Positions 53,432-62,500 of a stretch of 64,000 nt of DNA are shown in pieces. The notes beneath the pieces were generated by a model. It did no database searches. It was given only the letters and a program-made list of their open reading frames with translations, and was not told the origin of the DNA. Each line of letters starts with the position of its first letter. The stretch's first letter is position 1. A program made the position numbers and the translations under genes. The DNA is from Propionimicrobium lymphophilum DSM 4903 (lineage in GTDB: Bacteria > Actinomycetota > Actinomycetes > Propionibacteriales > Propionibacteriaceae): assembly GCF_000423485.1 (NCBI RefSeq), contig NZ_AUIB01000001.1, positions 248,001 to 312,000 on the forward strand, written 5' to 3'.

Positions 53432-54633
53432 TTCGCCTCCTCGAAAGTTAGAAGACGATCACGGTAATACTCATACTGTTTACGACGCGCCTGGATTTCG
53501 GCGGGAAGGCCAGAGGACAGGTCGGTGGTTAGCGCATCGAACTTGTCGAGGACAGAGACGATGCGTTCCTGCTCGGAGAGTGGTGGAATAGGGATTTTTG
53601 TATTCAAAATTATCTCATTGTAAAGACGTTTTATCGTTCCGCCTTGAGGAACTATCCAAGGTTTGGCTTGGTAGATGTAATAGAGAAATTTATTTATAAC
53701 TAGTGATTCGTCATGCTCTAGCCAAACTATATTAGAATCTTGGAAATAGGCAGGCTTGCCATCATAGATAACAGTATTTCCAATAGTTCCTGAAGCAGAG
53801 ATTAAAATGGAACATTTTTTCGGAAAAGAGAAATCATTTTTTAGTTTATGATAAAGCTCTTTACTGATGTAAGCGTCAGCTTTTTTACCGAAAGTACCGA
53901 TCTTGAAGAATGGGACGTCGCCACTTTTTTCTGTTTGATTTTTCAGTACTCGTTTGCACATTCTCACAGTGCCTACTTCGCCAAGCGGCATTAGCCTAAT
54001 ACCCCCCCCTAGACGGGCTTCAAGATTTTCAAAGCTCAAAAGCGAGTCGCGGTAGTACTCGTACTGCTTGCGACGAGCTTCTAGCTCCGCTTCTAGCTGC
54101 GTAAATGAATCCAAAATTCGGACAATCTCGTCCTGGACGGGGAGTGGTGGAACTGGAATTTCGATTTTCTCAAGAGCAGTAGGAGAAACTCTTCTAACTT
54201 TTGTTCCAGTAATAAATTTTTGCTTTGCTTTGTGAAATTGTGCTGAACCAAAAAAGTAAGATACGAATTGCGCGTTCAAAGATGAAGAAAAACTGCAGCA
54301 GTCGCCACTAAAGGCTAATTTTTCTTTTCCTAACCATGCTACTGCTTTGCAAAGATCTTCATCGTTCTCGCTTGTTGTTGCTATTAATACATCGCCTGGG
54401 GATGCGTGTTTTAGCTTCAACGAATCTGTCTCGGAAACGTAACTTGTTGTGTGCTTTATTGCGTAGCTATATTGCGTGTATATCTGACCATAATGAATCG
54501 CTGGTACGCCTGCATTAACAAGCTGTTTCTTTTGAAGTCCCGTGCCACGTTCGAAAACACCCACTTCGCCCATTGGGGAATGTTCAACACCATCCGGGCA
54601 AAGCTCCCGGATCAGCTCATCAATCCGGCTCAT
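53428..54633 (-). CDS. hsdS: Type I restriction-modification specificity subunit, with central poly-G tract
   Basis: 401 residues with the usual twofold plan: target recognition domain 1, conserved helix (EARRKQYEYYRDSLLSFE, residues about 185-202), domain 2, conserved helix (QARRKQYEYYRDRLLTFEEA, at the C-terminus). The two halves read a split DNA site and bind two HsdM. Both recognition domains are AT-rich, as in exchangeable domains. A run of eight G at 54009-54002, codons for LGGGI around residues 208-212, separates the halves. Loss or gain of one G gives a stop within a few codons; with loss, TAA overlaps ATG 53991, which opens the second half (MPLGEVGTVRM). Phase variation is therefore likely. 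Confidence 0.93.
   Translation of the reverse strand: MSRIDELIRELCPDGVEHSPMGEVGVFERGTGLQKKQLVNAGVPAIHYGQIYTQYSYAIKHTTSYVSETDSLKLKHASPGDVLIATTSENDEDLCKAVAWLGKEKLAFSGDCCSFSSSLNAQFVSYFFGSAQFHKAKQKFITGTKVRRVSPTALEKIEIPVPPLPVQDEIVRILDSFTQLEAELEARRKQYEYYRDSLLSFENLEARLGGGIRLMPLGEVGTVRMCKRVLKNQTEKSGDVPFFKIGTFGKKADAYISKELYHKLKNDFSFPKKCSILISASGTIGNTVIYDGKPAYFQDSNIVWLEHDESLVINKFLYYIYQAKPWIVPQGGTIKRLYNEIILNTKIPIPPLSEQERIVSVLDKFDALTTDLSSGLPAEIQARRKQYEYYRDRLLTFEEAK
54002..54009 (-). repeat. G8 homopolymer, likely slippage site in hsdS
   Basis: Eight C on the plus strand, eight G in the hsdS message. With 9 G the frame reads GGG TAT TAG and stops; with 7 G it reads GTA TTA GGC TAA, and that TAA shares its last A with ATG 53991. 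Tracts of this length slip during replication. Confidence 0.8.
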
Positions 54634-56189
54634 TTCACGCCCTCCAGTTCTGCCACGATCGCGTCGATGGCTTTACGCAACTTAGCTTGGCGGGTAACGA
54701 TCTGCTCGATCTCTTTGTTTAGCTCGGTGATGTTGATGACCTCGCGGGTGTCTTCCGGCTCGACGTGGCTGGATACCGACATGTTGTAGTCGGCCTCGGC
54801 GATGTCCTCGATTGCCACCAGCTGGGCGAAATGAGTGAGGTTTTCGCGTTTAGCGTATGCGTCGATGATCTGGTTGCGGTGGGTTTCGGTTATCTGGTTC
54901 TTCGTGCCTGAGCGTTCGAAAAGCTGCGAGGCGTCGATGAACAGAACGTTCGAGTCCTTCTTTGACTTCTTTAACACCAGTACGCAGGTGCCGATGGTCG
55001 TGCCATAGAAAAGGTCGACGGGCAGCTGGATCACGGCGTCTACATAGTTGTTGTCTACCAGGTATTTGCGGATCTTCTTCTCGGCGCCGCCACGGTAAAG
55101 CACGCCGGGGAACTGAACGATGGCCGCCGTGCCGTCCTCGGCCAGCCACGACAGGATGTGCATGGTGAACGCCAGATCGGCCTTGCCCTTCGGCGCCAGC
55201 ACGCCGGCAGGGGAGAAGCGCTCATCGTTAATCAGGGTGGGCGAATCGGAGCCAACCCAGCGCGTAGAATAGGGTGGATTCGACACGATCGCCTCAAACG
55301 GCTCGTAGTCCCAATGTGCCGGGTCGGTGAGCGTATCACCCAGGGCGATGTTGAATTTTGAGAAGTTGATGCCGTGCAAAAACATGTTGATGCGGCAAAG
55401 GTTATAGGTGGTCAGGTTGATCTCTTGGCCAAAGAAACCCTCGTCCACGTTCTCGCGGCCCAGCACCTTCGCGAACTTGAGAAGTAGCGACCCACTGCCG
55501 CAAGCAGGGTCATACACGCGGGAGACGCGCTTTTTGCCTAACACGGTAATGCGCGCGATCAGCTCCGAGACGTCCTGCGGGGTGAAGAACTCGCCACCCG
55601 ACTTGCCTGCCGACGAGGCATACATGGTCATCAAATATTCGTAGGCGTCGCCGAACGTGTCGATGTCGGCGTCCTGGTAGTTGCCGAACTCTAAATCTCC
55701 AATAGCATCCAGCAGTTTGACTAGCTTGTCGTTGCGCTGCTCAATCGAGTTACCCAGGCGGGCGCTGTTGACATTGATGTCGTCGAATAGGCCCTTCATG
55801 TCGTTTTCGGACTCACTGCCGATAGCCGAAGCCTCAATGTTCGCAAACACCCTGGCCAAGGTCTCGTTCAGGTTGAGGTCGCGCGGGGCGCTGCGACGCA
55901 CGTTCTCGAAAAGTTCTGACGGCAGAATAAAGAAGCCAAGGGTGTTGACCGCGTCGTTGCGAACTTGTTCGGCCATGTCGTCGGAAATCTGTGCGTAGTC
56001 GAAGCCGGCGTTGCCATATTCAGCCTCACCCTCGTTAACCCAGGTGGTGATGTGCTCCGAAATGAATCGGTAAAACAACATGCCCAGCACGTAGGCCTTG
56101 AAATCCCAACCATCGACGCTGCCACGTAAATCGTTAGCGACCCGCCAGATAGTGCGGTGAAGATTAGCGCGCTGCTGCGATGCTGCCAT
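54630..56189 (-). CDS. hsdM: Type I restriction-modification DNA methyltransferase
   Basis: About 519 residues. An N-terminal helical domain (WRVANDLRGSVDGWDFKAYV) precedes the N6-adenine methyltransferase with SAM motif YDPACGSGSLLLKF and catalytic SNPPYSTRW. A C-terminal helical tail (ITELNKEIEQIVTRQAKLRK) contacts HsdS. It methylates adenine in host sites. ATG 56189 (MAASQQR) is chosen for GGAGGG just upstream; a start 27 bases earlier lacks this. First gene of hsdM-hsdS-hsdR, each overlapping the next by ATGA. Confidence 0.95.
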   Translation of the reverse strand: MAASQQRANLHRTIWRVANDLRGSVDGWDFKAYVLGMLFYRFISEHITTWVNEGEAEYGNAGFDYAQISDDMAEQVRNDAVNTLGFFILPSELFENVRRSAPRDLNLNETLARVFANIEASAIGSESENDMKGLFDDINVNSARLGNSIEQRNDKLVKLLDAIGDLEFGNYQDADIDTFGDAYEYLMTMYASSAGKSGGEFFTPQDVSELIARITVLGKKRVSRVYDPACGSGSLLLKFAKVLGRENVDEGFFGQEINLTTYNLCRINMFLHGINFSKFNIALGDTLTDPAHWDYEPFEAIVSNPPYSTRWVGSDSPTLINDERFSPAGVLAPKGKADLAFTMHILSWLAEDGTAAIVQFPGVLYRGGAEKKIRKYLVDNNYVDAVIQLPVDLFYGTTIGTCVLVLKKSKKDSNVLFIDASQLFERSGTKNQITETHRNQIIDAYAKRENLTHFAQLVAIEDIAEADYNMSVSSHVEPEDTREVINITELNKEIEQIVTRQAKLRKAIDAIVAELEGVK

Positions 56190-56574
56190 GAAACCCTCCA
56201 GGTGTAGGTACGCCAACTAAGTTTATCGGTGAATCTGATTTTCTAGCTCAGACCCAACCAGAATAAGCGTAAAGATCGTCACTGACATTTTTTGGTAGAG
56301 ATATTGGCTTAGCAATTTTATAGCTGAATGCAGTGATAAAAAATCAACTATCCGGATTTTCCGGATAGTTATTTCGCGCTTTCATTCAAGCTCGTCACCT
56401 GCACATTGAACCATCGGAATTTTTTCAATAGTTCCCAGATCAGCACGCTTAAAACCCTATGCTGCAATTTTCGCGGCACCACCATTATTGGTGCGAAAGT
56501 TTAGGTCTCAAATTTTGGCAAGGGGAATGGCTGTTTGTGAAGGTCTTGTCAGCAAGACCTTGCCTTCAGCAAGT
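56190..56574. other. AT-rich gap between hsdM and the toxin gene, no gene seen
   Basis: No coding frame is supported. AACTATCCGG and CCGGATAGTT (56346-56370) form a 10-bp stem with a 5-base loop, possibly a terminator for the toxin gene or an operator. GCACCACCATTATTGGTGC lies near 56475 and belongs to a segment with a diverged copy near 57245-57300. The hsdM promoter must lie here. Confidence 0.5.
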
Positions 56575-56841
56575 TCATTTATATATCTGGCGTCGATGCC
56601 CCATGCTAAGAGCAAGAATCACCAGGCGCTCATCAACAATCTCGCAAATCAATCGATAGCCGCCTATGCGATATCGCCACAGCCCTGAAAGATTTGCGGT
56701 AAGCGCCTTGCCGTGCTGGCGAGGATCCTGAGTTCTAACAAGATTCTTATCAATCCAGCCCTTGATCATGCGCTGGGTGTATTTATCAAGTTTTTTGAAC
56801 TCACGCTCGAAACTACGAGCGGACTCGACGTTCCAGCTCAC
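56575..56841 (-). CDS. RelE/ParE-family toxin
   Basis: An 88-residue basic protein. SARSFEREFKKLDKYTQRMI, then LSGLWRYRIGGYRLICEI and VILALSMGHRRQIYK fit the RelE fold; the Arg in LWRYRIGGYR and the C-terminal GHRRxxY are typical of the mRNA-cleaving RelE branch. It probably cuts mRNA on the ribosome when free of antitoxin. It overlaps the antitoxin gene by 4 bp. Confidence 0.9.
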   Translation of the reverse strand: MSWNVESARSFEREFKKLDKYTQRMIKGWIDKNLVRTQDPRQHGKALTANLSGLWRYRIGGYRLICEIVDERLVILALSMGHRRQIYK

Positions 56842-57059
56842 AACTCCAGCTCATCCCAAAATTCGCTGATCGGGCGGCTGACTTTCCCGTCCCGCTCATA
56901 TTCGTCTCGTGCTTGCTCGGCGATGGCAAAGTCATACTCGTCCTCAATGCGTTCAAAAAGAGCTCGCTTAAAAGCCTCACCTAGCGAGAGTCGATGCAGT
57001 TTCGCGTAACTGGTGGCAAGTGATTTTTCCTCATCAGTTAGGCGGATCGAAAAAGCCAT
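56838..57059 (-). CDS. RelB-like antitoxin
   Basis: A 73-residue protein whose first part (MAFSIRLTDEEKSLATSYAK) is a ribbon-helix-helix DNA-binding segment, while the acidic C-terminal part (AIAEQARDEYERDGKVSRPI) should wrap the toxin. ATG 57059 follows GGAGGTG; an upstream in-frame ATG is part of that site. As in other pairs it likely represses its own promoter with the toxin. Confidence 0.9.
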   Translation of the reverse strand: MAFSIRLTDEEKSLATSYAKLHRLSLGEAFKRALFERIEDEYDFAIAEQARDEYERDGKVSRPISEFWDELEL

Positions 57060-57082
57060 GGACAACACCTCCACATAAAAGT

Positions 57083-57099
57083 GTAGTACAAAGAACTAC
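57083..57099. promoter_or_regulatory. Operator of the toxin-antitoxin pair
   Basis: GTAGTAC, AAA, GAACTAC: an inverted repeat matching at 6 of 7 positions, 24 bp upstream of the antitoxin start and next to TACACT, a likely -10 on the minus strand. It fits autorepression by a ribbon-helix-helix antitoxin. Confidence 0.6.
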
Positions 57100-57421
57100 G
57101 TCTGGCTATCTGCTTTGCCTGATTAAAAACTTAAAGCTCGCTTCGATGGCTCTGAGGCTTCGGTTGCGGATACTTCCTAGATCGAAGTTTGACTTAGTAA
57201 AGCTAAGAACTGCTCTAATTTTTCGAGCAGGTCGCAATACTTTCCAGTTGGTAACCCTGCGCCACAATGCTTTACAGCGCCACCACTATCAGCGCGCAGA
57301 CCTCAACGTCCGAGTCCTCTCTGTGATGGTCTATCTGGTAGCTCGGGGCGTCCGCAACCGACACTTCGAACGAGTTGCTAGAGCCGGTGAGCTACGAGCA
57401 ACCTTCGTCGCTCAAATAGCT
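57100..57421. other. 322-bp gap without a supported gene
   Basis: Reading frames exist but none has a ribosome site, recognisable motifs or normal codon use. Bases about 57245-57300 resemble 56455-56510 (CCCTnnGCnnCAAT and GCnCCACCAnTAT in the same order), so two worn copies of a short sequence flank the toxin-antitoxin genes. Confidence 0.4.
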
Positions 57422-58366
57422 CTATAGCAGAGACTTGCCCCGCCCACCCAGCTTAGGAGCCTTGAAGTGGATGCCAATCTCCGGATCCACCAGCACCTCT
57501 TGACTAGCTGCTATGCCATCAACAGTTAGCTGTGCCTCCACCGGAGTCGAGCGCTTAATTAAACCAAGTGCGATCGGGCCTAGCTCCCAGTGCTGCTCGC
57601 TAGCGCCAACAAAACCAACCGGCTTCTCGCTGCCGTGCAGAAAAATTGGCGCGCCCAGTTCGGGCAACCGGTTTTCGCTACCATCAATTAACAGGCGAAT
57701 CATGCGTCGCGGCGGGCGGCCAACATTGTGCACCCTCGCGACGGTTTCTTGGCCGGGGTAGCAGCCCTTGTCTAGCTTGGTAGCGTAAAGTCCCAGCTCG
57801 TTGGGGATGGTCTTATCATCGGTGTCGGCGCCGATGCGCGGCAGGCCGGCATCTATGCGTAGCGCCTCAAAAGCCCAGACGCCAGCATTAGGGAAGTAGG
57901 CATCAGGAAAAGCCAGCACGATGCGGCCGCCCTTGATGCCGTAATCGATTTCGGGGCCGAGCGCTTCTTCATCGTTGCCCACGAAGAAAGCATGACGTTT
58001 GCTTACTGAAATCTCGACCTTCGTCCAGAACTTCATGCGCTGAAGAAACTCAAGCAAGGAACCCGTCTGATCAGCCCAAACGAATGCTGTTTCGCCATCA
58101 TCAACGACGTGTAGCCGGTGCAACACGTGGCCATTGCCGTCTAAAATCAGCGCACCAGCCTGTCTGCCTTCATCAAATGTGTCGGTAGAAAGCCCAGACA
58201 GCCAGCTACAACGCGCCAGCCCACTCAGCTCTAGGACGCAGCGGCCACCTAAGCCGTTACCGAGATCAACAACCCCGCGCCCGTCCAACAACTCGCGCTG
58301 TTCACGCAGTGGATCACCGAAATGCCAGGCCAGCCCTTTATCTGGGCCATGCTCAACCTCGATCAT
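57422..58366 (-). CDS. ygfZ: Folate-binding protein YgfZ
   Basis: A 314-residue protein of the GcvT-like fold. The family signature KGCYPGQE occurs in KLDKGCYPGQETVARVHN, with the conserved cysteine. YgfZ acts with tetrahydrofolate in maintenance of certain Fe-S enzymes and in tRNA modification. It starts 4 bp inside the end of the nitrobindin-like gene, so both belong to one message. Confidence 0.92.
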   Translation of the reverse strand: MIEVEHGPDKGLAWHFGDPLREQRELLDGRGVVDLGNGLGGRCVLELSGLARCSWLSGLSTDTFDEGRQAGALILDGNGHVLHRLHVVDDGETAFVWADQTGSLLEFLQRMKFWTKVEISVSKRHAFFVGNDEEALGPEIDYGIKGGRIVLAFPDAYFPNAGVWAFEALRIDAGLPRIGADTDDKTIPNELGLYATKLDKGCYPGQETVARVHNVGRPPRRMIRLLIDGSENRLPELGAPIFLHGSEKPVGFVGASEQHWELGPIALGLIKRSTPVEAQLTVDGIAASQEVLVDPEIGIHFKAPKLGGRGKSLL

Positions 58367-58857
58367 GCCCGCTGCAACCTAGCCCACATATAGGGCTGTA
58401 GCTTGTCGTCGGTAGTGGCACGGTCATACGTCCACAGCAGGTCACCCTCAACCTGGCCGTAAAGGCGCTGGCCGCCGGTAACCTCGGGCTTGGACGTGCT
58501 GGTGGATGCGACAAGATCGGTAGTCAGCTCGATCTTCGCGCCGTCAATTTTTCCGGCCCAAACCTCCGCGCGACCCTCTGGGGCAGCAAGCACAACCTCA
58601 AGATCCTTCTCGTTCGCTCGCCAAAAACCAGTCTCCATGGAAAGCGGTTTAACCGGATTACCGTCCTCATCAGTCTCGTAGGTCTGGGCAAGGTAGTGCA
58701 GATAGCCTGAACCGTTGTCGGCAAACTCAACCTGGATGCCATACTCAAACTCGCCCTGGCCGGGCCAATTGCCGTGACCATTGCCGCGCCAGGTGCCGAT
58801 CATCCACGCCAGCGGCATTAGCGCCGGGTTTAGATCGCTTGGAATCGTGAACGCCAT
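58363..58857 (-). CDS. Nitrobindin-like heme-binding beta-barrel protein
   Basis: A 164-residue FABP-like protein with the nitrobindin signature G-T-W-x-G-x-G-x-G near the N-terminus (WMIGTWRGNGHGNWPG). Nitrobindins bind heme and isomerise peroxynitrite. In the mycobacterial protein a C-terminal His is the heme ligand; the comparable end here reads LQPYMWARLQRA, and Tyr seems to take its place, so heme binding is uncertain. ATG 58857 follows TAGGAG, which overlaps the stop of the small upstream gene. It overlaps ygfZ by 4 bp. Confidence 0.8.
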   Translation of the reverse strand: MAFTIPSDLNPALMPLAWMIGTWRGNGHGNWPGQGEFEYGIQVEFADNGSGYLHYLAQTYETDEDGNPVKPLSMETGFWRANEKDLEVVLAAPEGRAEVWAGKIDGAKIELTTDLVASTSTSKPEVTGGQRLYGQVEGDLLWTYDRATTDDKLQPYMWARLQRA

Positions 58858-58865
58858 TCTTACTC

Positions 58866-58967
58866 CTACTTTTCGACCGAAGCCTTGCGAACAATTTGAA
58901 CTACCACCGCCAAGGCGCCCGCGGCCGCGCATGACGCTGCGATTAGCCCAACGATGAATGAAGCCAT
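58866..58967 (-). CDS. Small single-helix membrane protein (33 residues)
   Basis: ATG 58967 opens MASFIVGLIAASCAAAGAL with a short basic tail ending RKASVEK. Almost the whole chain is one hydrophobic helix. Its stop TAG overlaps the TAGGAG ribosome site of the nitrobindin-like gene 8 bp downstream, which suggests coupled translation. The start lacks a strong ribosome site. Role unknown; it could also be chance. Confidence 0.5.
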   Translation of the reverse strand: MASFIVGLIAASCAAAGALAVVVQIVRKASVEK

Positions 58968-59004
58968 GCAATAAACATTACCTGCCCGGGCCTAAGCTAA
59001 AAGT

Positions 59005-59451
59005 GTGAGAGTTGTTCTGCAGCGCGCCAAAAGCGCAAATGTAAGCATCGACGGCGAAATCGTCGGCAAAATCGATTCGCCAGGCCTGGTTCTGCTGGTT
59101 GGCGTCACCCACGACGACACCCCAGAACTGACCAGGCGCATGGCCGAGAAAATCTGGAAACTGCGCATCCTCGAAGGCGAAGTGTCTGCGTCTGACGTCG
59201 ACGCGCCCGTCCTCGCGGTCAGCCAGTTCACCCTCTACGCAAACACCCGAAAGGGCAGGCGCCCGTCTTGGAACCAGGCAGCCCCCGGCGAAATCAGCGA
59301 GCCTCTTTTCAACCAGTTCGTTGAGGACCTGCGCGGGCTGGGCGCGCACGTCGAGACCGGAAAGTTCGGGGCAGAAATGCAGGTCTCCCTAGTCAACGAC
59401 GGGCCCGTGACGATAATCCTCGATTCAGCGGATTGGGGAAGCGCAAAGTAG
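59005..59451 (+). CDS. dtd: D-aminoacyl-tRNA deacylase
   Basis: A 148-residue dimeric editing enzyme that frees tRNA from D-amino acids. The family motifs are [12 protein letters not shown] (the Thr supports catalysis) and [13 protein letters not shown] near the C-terminus (NxGPVT-type). TAAGCT lies 6 bases before the GTG and there is no ribosome site, so the message is probably leaderless. It diverges from the small membrane protein gene. Confidence 0.95.
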   Translation: MRVVLQRAKSANVSIDGEIVGKIDSPGLVLLVGVTHDDTPELTRRMAEKIWKLRILEGEVSASDVDAPVLAVSQFTLYANTRKGRRPSWNQAAPGEISEPLFNQFVEDLRGLGAHVETGKFGAEMQVSLVNDGPVTIILDSADWGSAK

Positions 59452-59520
59452 CGGAAACGGGCAACACCAATTATGCGTTCGGGAGTTTAGAATCCGGCGA
59501 AATGACGTAGCGTTAAGGGC

Positions 59521-62500
59521 GTGATCGTTATTGAGCATACGGGTTTTCTAGCCGGGGACTATCCCACAAAAATTTTGCAGATGGCGGGCCAGGTCAAGCA
59601 GGCCGACGGCGCCAGCCCGCTCAACGAGGCTGCCCAGTTGGCGATAACTTCCGACTGGTCTAGGGCCCGTCACCTTTTGGCACTCGATGACGAAGACCGC
59701 GCCCTAGTTGGTTACGCGCAGTTCGACCCGCGAGACGCCTCAGCGCAATTCTTCATCTCCCCAGAGCATCGCGGCAAGGGCCTGGGCACGCAGCTGCTCA
59801 ATCAACTGATCGTTCGCTACTCTCCGGCAACCTGCTGGTCTTTCAGCACGCTCGAACCCGCCCGCAAGCTCGCGGAGCGTTTCGGTTTCGAGCAGACCCG
59901 TCAGCTGCTGCTCATGGGCCGCGAGCTAAACGAGGTGCCGGACTTCCAGGCGCCCGAAGGCTTCGCCATCGACACCTACAAGAACACCGACATCAACAGG
60001 TTGGTCAAGGTAAATGCCGAGGCCTTCAAGGACCACCCGGAACAGGGCGCGATGACGGAGACGGACTTCCGCAGCCGCTTCTCCGAGGACTGGTTCAAGC
60101 CGGAAAGCCTGCTCGTTGCGCGAGACGCCAGCGGTCAGCTGGTCGGTTTCCACTGGATCAAGATCGAGCCGGAAAGCCCGGAAGAGGCCGAGGTTTACGT
60201 CATCGGCGTCGCCCCTGAGCACGAAGGCAAGGGGCTCGGCAGGGCGCTTCTGCTGTCCGGCTTACGTCACATGATTTCTCGCGGAGCTAAAACAGCTAAA
60301 TTATTTGTCGAGGCGGCCAACGACCGCGTCGTCACCCTCTATAGAAACTCGGGTTTCGACACTCTGAACGTTGACACCTCGTACTCAGCGTCCGAGAAAC
60401 CAATACTTTTAAGCGACGATGCAAGAACGGAAGGCGAAAGCGTGAGCGACGATCCGCTGAATAAAGACCTGCCCGACAACCGCTACACCGACCGCGAATT
60501 GAGCTGGCTGGAGTTCAACAACCGTGTGCTCGATTTGGCTAAGGATGCCCCGCGCACACCGCTTCTGGAACGTGTCCAGTTCTGCGGTATCTTCAGCTCC
60601 AACCTGGACGAATTTTTCATGGTTCGCGTCGCCGGCCTGAAGCGCCGAATCGACGCGGGGGTTGCCGTCAAGTCCGCAGCTGGCATCACGCCGAGAGACT
60701 TGTACGACGCCATCCTTCGTCGCACGCACGAGCTGGTCTCCGAGCAGGCTCGAGTTTTCAACGAGGAGCTTCGCCCGCAGCTTGCCGAAGAAGGCATCCA
60801 CATCATCGGCTGGGACGACCTGACCCTAGAGGAACAAGACGAGATGCAAACGGTATTTACCGAGCGGATCTTCCCGATCCTCACCCCGCTGGCCGTCGAC
60901 CAGAGCCACCCGTTCCCGTACATTTCCGGCCTTTCGCTGAACCTCGGAATCCTGCTTCGCAACCCTGAAACCGGTAGCGAACAGTTCGCCCGAATCAAAG
61001 TGCCGGCCATCATCGACCGATTCATGCAGGTGACGCCAGGACGCTTCCTGCCACTCGAGGAGCTCATCAGCCACCACCTCAGTCTGATTTTCGGCGGCAT
61101 GGAGATCATGCACTGCGTCACGTTCCGCGTCACTCGTAACGAGGACGTCGAGATGGAAGAAGACGACGCCGAGAACATCCTCACCGCGCTGGAGAAGGAG
61201 TTGCTGCGGCGCAAGGTTGGCCGTCCGCCGGTCAGGCTTGAGGTTGAAGACGACATCGACGAGAAAATGCTAGACATGCTGGTTCGAGCCCTCGACGTCT
61301 CAGAAAAAGAAGTCTTCAAGCTGCCTGCGCCCCTAGACATGACGGGCCTGGGCGATATACACGGCATCGACCGCGAAGACCTCAAATACCCCGGATTCTT
61401 GCCTAAGACGCACCCAGATCTGGCCGAAATCGAGACCAGCAACCCGGCCGATATCTTCACGCAGATCCGCAAGCACGACGTGCTGCTGCACCACCCGTAC
61501 GACTCGTTCGCGACCTCCGTCGAGAGGCTGATCGAGCAGGCCGCAAGCGACCCGAAGGTGCTTGCGATCAAGCAGACGCTGTATCGCACCAGCGGAGATT
61601 CACCCATCATTGACGCCCTGATCGAAGCTGCGAAGGCCGGCAAACAGGTGCTCGCTGTGGTGGAGATTAAAGCCCGCTTCGATGAGCAGGCCAACATCGC
61701 CTGGGCGCGCAAGCTCGAGAAGTACGGCGTCCACGTCGTCTACGGCATGGTCGGCCTCAAGACACACTGCAAGCTGATGCTCATCGTTCGTGACGAAGGC
61801 AAGCACGGCCTGCGTCGCTACGCCCACATCGGCACCGGAAACTACAACTCCAAGACGGCCCGCCAGTATGAAGACATGGGTCTTCTGACCTGCAACCCGA
61901 TCATCACCGACGACGTGGCTAGGCTGTTCAACCATCTGTCCGGCATGACGCAGGAGAACCACTACCGCAGGCTGATGGTGGCGCCCGAGGGCATCCGCAC
62001 CGGGCTCATCGAACGCATTAACGGCGAAACCGCCAACGCATTGGCGGGCAAGCCCGCCCGCATCCGAATCAAGGTCAACTCGATCGTTGACGAGGCAATC
62101 ACCGATGCGCTCTATCGAGCTTCGCAGGCGGGCGTCAAAGTGCAGATGTGGGTGCGCGGCATCTGTGCGGTTCGTCCAGGGGTGCCTGGCTTAAGCGAAA
62201 ACATTCAGATCATCTCGGTGCTTGGCCGCTACCTGGAGCACTCGCGAATCTACTGGTTCGAGAATGGCGGTACGCCGATCGTGGGCATCGGTTCCGCTGA
62301 CCTGATGCACCGCAACCTAGACCGCCGAGTCGAGGCGATCGTCGGTATCAGCAACCCGCGGCATATCGCCCAGATCGACGACATGCTTAACGTCGCCTTC
62401 GACGAGAACACCGTCCAGTGGCGCCTGCACGATCAGGACTACGAGGTGAATATCTACAAGGAAGACGGCACCCCCAAGCTGCACATCCAGGACTACCTGA

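Noticed and set aside
57020-57427. Plus-strand frame over the antitoxin start and the gap before ygfZ
   Set aside because: No ribosome site, odd composition and overlap with the antitoxin gene.
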